From Aureococcus anophagefferens (lineage: Eukaryota; Sar; Pelagophyceae; Pelagomonadales; Pelagomonadaceae): 18,516 nt of DNA. The DNA is taken from contig NW_008705561.1 in assembly GCF_000186865.1 (NCBI RefSeq), forward strand, positions 2,392,368 through 2,410,883, read 5' to 3'. The notes under the pieces were generated by a model. It was not told the origin of the DNA. It did not search any database and saw nothing but the letters and a program-made list of their open reading frames with translations. A program made the position numbers and the translations under genes. This document shows, one piece after another, positions 8,430-14,299 of this stretch (position 1 is its first letter; each line of letters starts with the position of its first letter).

Positions 8430-8575
8430 TCGTGGTTCTGTCGTGGCGAGAGCCGGAGGATTCACCCAAGCAAGCCAAAGACTTGGCAGAGAGGCGCTGC
8501 GCCAAGACGGGCCAGGACGGCGTCCTCGTCGCGGGCGCGGCGTGCCCGGCCGCGTGCGGCGCGTGCGGTCGATAA
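8430..8575 (+). pseudogene. Broken fragment of a Cys-rich stramenopile-type repeat
   Basis: The end of the reading frame from the ATG at 8390 reads ERRCAKTGQDGVLVAGAACP then AACGACG and a stop. This pattern (RC-K-G-DGV-A-ACP-ACG-C) I associate with a short Cys-rich module common in diatom and pelagophyte secreted proteins. That module normally begins with a DS-SW(Y/F) segment and a C-W pair. A matching piece (SWFCRGESRR, then PSKPKTW) exists just upstream at 8430-8474, but one frame over. This suggests a decayed exon with an indel, though a very small intact gene of 61 residues (8390-8575) cannot be excluded. The flanking 8275-8389 shows nothing but an AT-rich stretch serving as promoter for the minus-strand gene. 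Confidence 0.35.
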
Positions 8576-8597
8576 GCGGGCTGTTATCGCGCCGTCC

Positions 8598-9962
8598 CTA
8601 GTTCGCGGGCGCGACGTAGGAGCGGATGTGCTTGTCGTCGACGGCCGCGAGCGCGAACGCGTCCGCCGCGAGGGGCACGGGCGCCGCGCCGTCGGTCTCG
8701 GCGGCGCCCGTCGGCGCGTAGCCGGGCTTGCCGTAGCGCTCGACGCGCACGTCGCAGGCGCGCGCGAAGTGGGCCGCGGAGCAGGGCGCGCGGGCCGCGA
8801 GGCGCGCGGGCACGTCCGCGACGCGCCGCGTCTCCCCCAGGGCGAACTTGGCGTCGTCGGCCTCGCGCCCCTTGAAGGCGTACATGGTCGCGACGGACCC
8901 GGAGCCGTAGGAGAAGAGGAGCACGCGCTTGCCCGCGAGCGCGTCGCCCCGGTCCGCGACGAGGGACAGCAACCCCGCGAAGACCGACGCCGTGTACGTG
9001 TTGCCGATCTGCTTCGGGATGAGCGTCGCGGGCGCGACCTTGGCGTCGTAGGCGCCCGCGCTCGCCTTGCGGAGCGCCGCGTCCAGGCCCCGGTCCGCGA
9101 GGGAGGCCTCGTAGGGAGCGGCGCCCGCGGCGCACCAGTCGGCCGCCGGCGGGTCGGCCACGCGCCCCGCGAGGACGTCGTCGCCGAGCGCGAGGCGCGC
9201 GAAGCCCTTCTGGACGAGCTTGTTGTAGGGCGCGTGGAAGACGCAGTGGTCGAAGGCGTCGAGCGTCGTCGCCGCCGGCGCCTTGCGCTTGAGCCCGGCC
9301 CAGCAGCCGTCGACGGACCGGAGGTAGCACGCCTGCGACAGCTTGCCGTCGACGGCCGCGAACTCCGAGTGGTGGGGCTTGTAGAAGTCCCAGACGTCCA
9401 TGGCGTGCGTCGCCCGCGCGGGCTCGAGCGCCAGGGGCGCGCCGGGCCCGACGAGGAGCGCGACGGCGCCGCAACCGCCCGACGGCCGCGCGGGCCCGGG
9501 CTCGTAGACGGCGATGTCGCCGCAGACGACGACGGCGTACTTGCCGTCCCAGGCGCTCGACTCGACCCAGGCGCAGGCGTTGAGCAGCGCCGCCGTGCCG
9601 CCGTAGCACGCGTTCACGCTCGAGACGCCCTCGACGTCGCGGTGGTCGCCGAAGAGCTGGAGCAGCGTCGTCTTGACGGACTTGGACTTGTCGACGAGCG
9701 TCTCCGTGCCCACCTCGAGGCGGCCCACGTCCGCCGGGGCGACGCCGAAGCCCGTCAGGAGGCGGCGGCAGGCCGTCAGCAGCACGCTGCCGATGTCTTC
9801 GCGGTCGTCGACGAAGGCCATGGCCTCCTGGCCGAGGCCCACGACGTACTTGCCGCCGCAGCCGTCCTGCTCCTCCAGGGACGTCTGCGCGACGTAGGTC
9901 TGCGGCGCGTACCACTCCATGGCGAGGATGCCGACATTGGCGGGGCGCTCCGTGGTGGCCAT
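8598..9962 (-). CDS. HMGCS: Hydroxymethylglutaryl-CoA synthase
   Basis: 454 residues from ATG 9962, which has a strong context (ggccATGgcc); upstream only a TTG extends the frame. The enzyme condenses acetoacetyl-CoA with acetyl-CoA to HMG-CoA, the committed entry to the mevalonate pathway. All family marks are present: VGTETLVDKSKSVKT with catalytic Glu87, VNACYGGTAAL with nucleophile Cys119, GDIAVYEPGPARPSGG, DFYKP and VDGKLSQACY, FHAPYNKLVQKG with His243, GNTYTASVFAGL and FSYGSGSVATMY near the end. Length matches eukaryotic cytosolic enzymes (about 450-520). No targeting sequence precedes the first strand, so a cytosolic location is expected. The gene is intronless and lies head-to-tail with the Nudix gene, whose stop is 200 bases upstream; the AT-richer spacer 9963-10162 is its probable promoter. 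Confidence 0.97.
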   Translation of the reverse strand: MATTERPANVGILAMEWYAPQTYVAQTSLEEQDGCGGKYVVGLGQEAMAFVDDREDIGSVLLTACRRLLTGFGVAPADVGRLEVGTETLVDKSKSVKTTLLQLFGDHRDVEGVSSVNACYGGTAALLNACAWVESSAWDGKYAVVVCGDIAVYEPGPARPSGGCGAVALLVGPGAPLALEPARATHAMDVWDFYKPHHSEFAAVDGKLSQACYLRSVDGCWAGLKRKAPAATTLDAFDHCVFHAPYNKLVQKGFARLALGDDVLAGRVADPPAADWCAAGAAPYEASLADRGLDAALRKASAGAYDAKVAPATLIPKQIGNTYTASVFAGLLSLVADRGDALAGKRVLLFSYGSGSVATMYAFKGREADDAKFALGETRRVADVPARLAARAPCSAAHFARACDVRVERYGKPGYAPTGAAETDGAAPVPLAADAFALAAVDDKHIRSYVAPAN

Positions 9963-10162
9963 GGCCAATTGAAAATGCCACAGCGATTTGACACGCGCTA
10001 TGATGTTGCAGTATGGTTGCAATGAAAGTAAGTGTGAAAGCGGTCACGCGGTGCCCATCAGCCAGCAAGACCGCACTAAGGCGACGTTTACGCTGTGGGC
10101 AGCGCCAGGTGCCCCCAAAAAATGCATCGTGTCGCACTCGTGCTTAGCGAGCGCGAGCGCCG

Positions 10163-11122
10163 CTACCGGCAGCTTCCCGCGCGGAGCGCGTCGACGAGCT
10201 CCAGGTAGTCGGCCTCGTCGGGGTCGACGAAGCCGTGGCGGAGGACGAAGTCCACGAGCACCGTGCCGACGTTGGGCTTCCAGGCGTCGTCGTCGCGCGC
10301 GAGGCGGTCGAGCAGGTCGGCGACGGCGATGCGCTCGAAGCTCTCGACCTCGCCGTCGACGGCCGTCGGCGTCCAGTCGTCGGGCAGGGGCAGGTCGAAG
10401 ACGTAGAGCGTGTCGGGCTTCGCGCCCCAGCCGTCCTGGGAGAGGCCCGTGTAGCTCACCGCGCCCGCGGGCCGGAGCTCCGCGAGCAGCGCCGCCGACA
10501 GGCCCGCCTCCTCGGCGCACTCGGCCTCCATCGCCGCGCGCGGCAGCGCGCCGGCCCTCAAGCCGCCCGCGGCGAGGACGTCGAGCAGGCCCGGCCAGGT
10601 CGGCTTCGCCGGCGACCGGCGGCCCAGCCAGACGGCCGCCGGCCGCCCCGACGCGGCGTCGACGACGTAGCCGACGCAGAAGACGCCGTACGCGCGCGCG
10701 CCGAGGAGCGGCGCCGCCGCGCGCTCGACGACGGCGCGCGGCGCCGCGTGGAACGACGGCCGGATCGCGAAGGGCTCGTCGCGCCAGCCCGCGAGCATGG
10801 GCACCGCGCCCGCCTCGCGCAGCGCCCCAAACGCCGCCGCGAGCCGCGCGGTCCGCGCCGCGACGACGTCCGCCGCGCCGGGCTCCTCCGGCAGCGCGAC
10901 GGCCTCGTCGCTGACGTCGAAGAGGCCCGTGCCGCCGAGCGCCTCGGCGGCCTGCGGCAGCACGCGCCCGAGGACCTCGCCGCCGACCACGAAGTGCCGC
11001 GCGGCCGCATAGGCCTCGCCGCCGGCGTCGACGCGCCGCACGCGCGCGAGCAGGCGGCTCGACAACTCCAGCGCGCGGCCGCAGCTGAAGGCGCAGCAGA
11101 GGGCTGCGCTTCGTACGTTCAT
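10163..11122 (-). CDS. Nudix hydrolase, DUF4743/Tnr3-like (thiamin diphosphate repair type)
   Basis: 319 residues. The N-terminal half (about 20-135) contains GLFDVSDEAVAL and a region ending GWRDEPFAIRPSF, as in the DUF4743 domain. The C-terminal half is a Nudix fold: YGVFCVGYVVD, then RRSPAKPTWPGLLDVLAAGG, the Nudix box at 186-208 ending AECAEEAGL, and SYTGLSQDGWGAKPDTLYVFDL. Relatives (yeast YJR142W, the Tnr3 N-terminal part, plant NUDX20/24) hydrolyse oxidised thiamin diphosphate analogues, so the expected job is clearing damaged cofactor. The box is slightly off consensus: Ala replaces the Arg/Lys before the first Glu, while the metal-binding EExxxEE-type glutamates are kept. The start (MNVRSAALCC) faces ankyrin gene 1, so the two share a short divergent promoter. 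A weak N-terminal targeting helix is possible. Confidence 0.87.
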   Translation of the reverse strand: MNVRSAALCCAFSCGRALELSSRLLARVRRVDAGGEAYAAARHFVVGGEVLGRVLPQAAEALGGTGLFDVSDEAVALPEEPGAADVVAARTARLAAAFGALREAGAVPMLAGWRDEPFAIRPSFHAAPRAVVERAAAPLLGARAYGVFCVGYVVDAASGRPAAVWLGRRSPAKPTWPGLLDVLAAGGLRAGALPRAAMEAECAEEAGLSAALLAELRPAGAVSYTGLSQDGWGAKPDTLYVFDLPLPDDWTPTAVDGEVESFERIAVADLLDRLARDDDAWKPNVGTVLVDFVLRHGFVDPDEADYLELVDALRAGSCR

Positions 11123-11223
11123 TGCGAGCTCTGGCTGCTACTAGTAGGCCATCGGCACACAGCCATGTCTTGGTCCGAGCCGATGGTACCCCAATGTTGA
11201 CGCAGCCCCGGGCCCGGTCGAGC
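11123..11223. promoter_or_regulatory. Short divergent promoter between the Nudix gene and ankyrin gene 1
   Basis: Only 101 bases separate the Nudix ATG from the preferred ankyrin ATG (71 if the ATG at 11194 is used). Both promoters and 5' UTRs must fit here or overlap the opposing gene. No box is recognisable. Confidence 0.4.
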
Positions 11224-12006
11224 ATGGCGGCTGTGCCTGTGTCTGATAGGGCCTTGCTCGATGAACTGAACGCGTGGTGGGACGGTTCACCGGCCACCGT
11301 CGACATCGACAAATTCTCGATTCATGAACATATTCCGGGTGATGTTATCACGGAGGGTTTGGGTGGTATTGGGCTCCTTAGTTTTGCAGTGATGCGAGGT
11401 TGGTGCTCAAGCGTGCGATGGCTGCTAAGTAAGGGTGCGAACCCAGACGCGGTTTGGGTTGCTGGCTTGTTTGACCATCACGATGTAGCACTCCTCTTGC
11501 TCGACGCGGGCGCTCCGGTCGACAGTCGTACAATTTGGGACGAGACTGCGCTTCATCAGGCGGCAAAGGCATCTGACTACCTTCTCCCCAACAGTTGTCC
11601 CCGCGACCGGAACCATTTAAGACTCTGCAAGCTGCTCCTAAGCCGCGGCGCATCGATTGACGCGCATGACCAACATGGCATGCTCCCAGGGGAAATGTGC
11701 CCATGGGAGGACGTGTACCACCAGCGGCAGGCCGCGGGAGAAATTGACACCCCGGCCGAGCACGAGCACGCGGTCAGGAGGCTGGGCAGGGCCGCCTTCC
11801 TCGCCGAGGTCCGCGGCGCCGGAGGCTGGAACAAGTACGTCGACGCGCCTCGTCAGGAGCTCCTCGCGTTCCGCCGCGAGCTGCCGACGCTCCGCCGCGC
11901 GCCGCCTCCCGCGCCCGCGCACCTCGAGCGCCTGTTCCTCGAGATCCCGGAGGACGTGTTCATGCACGTCCTCGCCTTCTGGCGCACGCCCCGCGACTAC
12001 CAGTAA
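11224..12006 (+). CDS. Ankyrin-repeat protein with conserved C-terminal tail, paralogue 1
   Basis: 260 residues from ATG 11224; an in-frame ATG at 11194 would add ten. I prefer 11224 because MAAVPVSDRALLDELNAWW aligns with the second paralogue's start at 13540. Ankyrin repeats cover about 50-160: AVMRGWCSSVRWLLSKGANP, HDVALLLLDAGAPVDSR, and LRLCKLLLSRGASIDAHDQ. The tail (190-260) has LAEVRGAGGWNKYV, then PRQELLAFRRELPTLRR, then LERLFLEIPEDVFMHVLAFW and a final RDYQ. The tail's IPEDVFMHVLAFW resembles the opening helix of an F-box, which would suggest a substrate adaptor; this is speculation. The 5' half is noticeably less GC-rich than the tail. Its stop is 132 bases from that of the rhodanese gene. 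Confidence 0.8.
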   Translation: MAAVPVSDRALLDELNAWWDGSPATVDIDKFSIHEHIPGDVITEGLGGIGLLSFAVMRGWCSSVRWLLSKGANPDAVWVAGLFDHHDVALLLLDAGAPVDSRTIWDETALHQAAKASDYLLPNSCPRDRNHLRLCKLLLSRGASIDAHDQHGMLPGEMCPWEDVYHQRQAAGEIDTPAEHEHAVRRLGRAAFLAEVRGAGGWNKYVDAPRQELLAFRRELPTLRRAPPPAPAHLERLFLEIPEDVFMHVLAFWRTPRDYQ

Positions 12007-12103
12007 AAATGTTGAATGTGGCCATCCTCGACTGCGCGACACGCATCGCGTCTCGACGCCAGGTGCCCGACATGAACGAGCTCGAATTACGCGCGTGTTT
12101 TCG

Positions 12104-12137
12104 GGCCTCGGGGGTCGACGGATCGACCCCCGGGGCC
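12104..12137 (-). other. Strong hairpin directly after the rhodanese stop codon
   Basis: CGGGGGTCGA (12109-12118) and TCGACCCCCG (12123-12132) form a perfect 10-bp stem with a 4-base loop. Four more pairs follow after one mismatch, reaching 12104 and 12137. On the minus strand it begins one base beyond the stop, in the place where a selenoprotein would need a SECIS element. It lacks a canonical SECIS core: no AA in the loop, and the stem is too long above the ATGA. Confidence 0.6.
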
Positions 12138-12138
12138 G

Positions 12139-13101
12139 TCATGGGCCATCGTCCGCGGGGCAGACCATGGGGTACGCGTCGTCCGCCGCCCACTCCGACA
12201 AAGAGGCGTCGTAGAGCGACAGGAGCGCCGGGTCCTCGCCGAGGATCTCGACGAGGGCGAAGAGCACGGCCGTGGCCGAGATCCCGCCGCCTCAGTACGC
12301 GAGCACGGGCGCGCCCGGCCTCAGGCCCGCGGCGGCGGCCGCGGCGCGGATCGCGTCGGCGCCGAAGAAGCGGCCCGAGCTCGAATCGACGACGGCCGTG
12401 TAGGGCAGGTTCGTCGCCGTGGGAATGTGGCCTCGCCGGCCGTAGCGCGACGCCTTGGCGCCGGCGAAGGCCGCGGGCTTGAGCGTGTCGACGAGCGCGA
12501 CGTCGCCGATCGCGGCGAGGACGCGCGACGCGTCGACGAAGGCGCCGGGCCGGCACGCGCGCGGCGGCGGCGGCGACGCGGCCGGCGGCGGCGCCGGCGC
12601 CGAACCGGCGTCGACGGCGAAGCCGGCCTCGGTCCAGGCCCGGAGGCCGCCGTCGAGGACGCAGACGTCGCCGGCCCACGAAAAGCCCTCGAGCATCCAC
12701 CAGGCGCGCGTCGCCCAGTAGACGTGGGCCGACGAGTAGAGGACGATCCGCGATCCGTCGTCGACGCCCGCGGCGCCGAGCGCGCGCGCGAACTGCTCCG
12801 GCGGCGGCAGCATGTTGTGCAGCGCGTCGCCGCGCGCCGTGACTCGCGACGCGTCCGCCAGGTCGCCGCCGACGTCGAGGAAGCGCGCGGTCGGGATGCG
12901 CGCGGCCTCGAAGGCGGCGCGGGCCGGCGCCACCGTGTTCGTGTCGCGGCACAGCACCTGCGTCGCATCGAGCACCACCGTGTTCCCGTCGTCGAGCCGG
13001 TCCCGGAGCCACGCCGGCTGGACGAGCGACGTGCGTCCGCGGCGCGTCGTCAGCGCCGCCGACGGCGCGAGCAGCACCAGGAGCCAGCGGCAGCGCCGCA
13101 T
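12139..13101 (-). CDS. Tandem-rhodanese sulfurtransferase, probable selenoprotein (TGA at the catalytic Cys position)
   Basis: Start ATG 13101; TGA at 12294-12292 is read as selenocysteine 270; true stop TGA at 12141-12139; 320 residues. MRRCRWLLVLLAPSAALT is a signal peptide or the front of a bipartite plastid signal. The N-terminal rhodanese domain carries VVLDATQ, RIPTARFLDVGGDLAD and IVLYSSAHVYWATRAWWML with VLDGGLRAWTEAGF. The C-terminal domain has DVALVDTLKPAAFAG, RRGHIPTATNLPY and PVLAY, then TGA, then GGGISATAVLFALVEIL, LLSLYDASLSEWA. In the family the loop is C-G-x-G-(V/I)-(T/S)-A, so the TGA sits exactly on the nucleophilic Cys, and the frame stays protein-like for 50 more codons. 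The enzyme transfers sulfane sulfur from thiosulfate or mercaptopyruvate. Alternatives are a nonsense mutation or a sequencing error. Confidence 0.78.
12292..12294 (-). other. Candidate selenocysteine codon (TGA)
   Basis: Minus-strand context is gtgctcgcgtac|TGA|ggcggcggg, i.e. VLAY-U-GGG. One base separates TGA from the Cys codons TGC and TGT. The frame downstream encodes the rest of the active-site loop and the final helix. Confidence 0.72.
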
Positions 13102-13280
13102 GGCTGCCGGTGATGGCGGCGCAGCACTGGTGGTGCGCTTAAGAGATACCGCTGCCTCTGCTTGCGCGGCCGTTGCGGTGAAGTGGCGAGAGCTGCCGCC
13201 TCTATGCGATAGTCGGCGCACGAGCGCCCATGCTTGCTTCTTGGTGGCTTGGGTTTACCATTTGTTGCAGCCCGGGCCCA
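13102..13280. promoter_or_regulatory. Divergent promoter between the rhodanese gene and ankyrin gene 2
   Basis: The rhodanese frame can be extended here only to a GTG at 13221. An ATG at 13230 on the plus strand opens a short frame that would join ankyrin gene 2 if the element 13283-13499 is spliced out. Otherwise this is promoter and 5' UTR without recognisable boxes. Confidence 0.4.
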
Positions 13281-13499
13281 GGGTTTCGTTTTTTAGCCCC
13301 ACCCGGGGGCCTGGGGGGGGTTTATGGGCCCTCAGCAACCCCCCCACCCCCCGTCCCGGCGGCCCCCGGCGGCCTGGACGCGTACTGGGGCGCCGTTTTC
13401 AGGAGGCTTGTCGCGTCCGGCCCGAGCAGAAGTCGACCCCCCCCACCCCCGTCAAACCCCCCCCAAGGCCCCCCCAGGTGGCTAAAAAACGAAACCCAG
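13281..13499 (+). mobile_element. Fold-back element with 18-bp terminal inverted repeats, candidate introner or MITE
   Basis: GGGTTTCGTTTTTTAGCC at 13281-13298 is matched perfectly by its complement at 13480-13497. Inside these, G-runs (near 13305-13320) face C-runs (near 13456-13476), so the inverted pairing continues imperfectly to about 45 bases. CAG occurs at both borders (13279-13281 and 13497-13499), a possible 3-bp target duplication. A GT at 13283 and the AG of the right CAG would let it splice as a 217-base intron, with ctaaa as a branch-point-like site in the right end. There is no coding capacity, so it is non-autonomous. Confidence 0.7.
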
Positions 13500-13500
13500 C

Positions 13501-14286
13501 ATGGATGAACCTATGCCTGGCAGCAGATATAGCTGCAGCATGGATGCGCACGAATTCGAAGTCAGCTTCCTCGACGCAGCGCGGGCCTGGGTGGCCTCTG
13601 GTCATGACATCAATCGTGACGTTGCTGTCTATACCATCAATGGATCTCTGCCCGTCCGCATTGAAGAACCGAACACAATGCAGGAGACTCTATTACAACA
13701 CGCATCGCAAAGAGGCTGGTGCGGGGCGATGAGATGGTTGTTGAATCGCGGCGCTCTGGTGGAAGGGAGGGACGAAATCAACCGCAGCACGCCACTGCAC
13801 GTAGCCGCACTAAACGGCCAGGAGAACGCAGCTGTCCTCTTGCTCAACGCGGGCGGTCAAGTCGACGCTCGGAACAGGTTCTCAGGAACCCCGCTCGACA
13901 GTGCTGCCAGACATGGACAGACCAGGCTATGCAAACTGCTGCTGAGTCGTGGCGCGTCGCTCGACGCTACCAACTCCCAGGGTCTTGACCCCGAGGCCTC
14001 AGCGCGACAAAGGGCCGAAGACGTCAGCAACTACCAGTACCCCGACGACACCGCCTTGCGCACGGCCGACCTCCTCGCCGAGGTCCGCGCCGCCGGGGGC
14101 TGGAACATGTACGTCGCCGCACCTCGCCAAGAACTCCTCGCGTTCCGCCGCGAGCTGCCGACGCTCCGCCGCGCGCCGCCGAGCGCGCCCGCACACCTCG
14201 AGCGCCTCTTCCTCGAGGTCCCCGAGGACGTGTTCATCCACGTCGTCTCCTTCTGGCGCACGCCCCGCGACTACCAGCCTGAGTAA
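13501..14286 (+). CDS. Ankyrin-repeat protein with conserved C-terminal tail, paralogue 2
   Basis: 261 residues from ATG 13501; ATG 13540 (MDAHEFEVSFLDAARAWV) aligns best with paralogue 1. If the upstream element is spliced, a join of 13230-13282 with 13500-14286 is also open (279 residues). Repeats cover about 60-160: RGWCGAMRWLLNRGALVEG, STPLHVAALNGQENAAVLLL, GTPLDSAARHGQTRLCKLLL and SRGASLDATNSQG. The second of these is the most canonical ankyrin repeat. The tail matches paralogue 1: over 213 ungapped bases (14065-14277 against 11791-12003) I count 20 differences. The first two thirds is much less GC-rich than the tail. It is probably a protein-binding adaptor; partner unknown. The stop is 13 bases from that of the coiled-coil gene opposite. 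Confidence 0.82.
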   Translation: MDEPMPGSRYSCSMDAHEFEVSFLDAARAWVASGHDINRDVAVYTINGSLPVRIEEPNTMQETLLQHASQRGWCGAMRWLLNRGALVEGRDEINRSTPLHVAALNGQENAAVLLLNAGGQVDARNRFSGTPLDSAARHGQTRLCKLLLSRGASLDATNSQGLDPEASARQRAEDVSNYQYPDDTALRTADLLAEVRAAGGWNMYVAAPRQELLAFRRELPTLRRAPPSAPAHLERLFLEVPEDVFIHVVSFWRTPRDYQPE

Positions 14287-14299
14287 AAACACCCGCGTG

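Noticed and set aside
11941..11990. ATGA followed by a weak CCTC/GAGG stem on the minus strand, considered as the rhodanese SECIS
   Set aside because: Only about five pairs, no AA loop, and it lies within the coding sequence of ankyrin gene 1; not supportable by eye.
13230..13508. Pro/Gly-rich ORF across the inverted-repeat element, considered as a gene
   Set aside because: Its composition is entirely due to the element's G and C runs; only its first 53 bases are kept, as a possible first exon.
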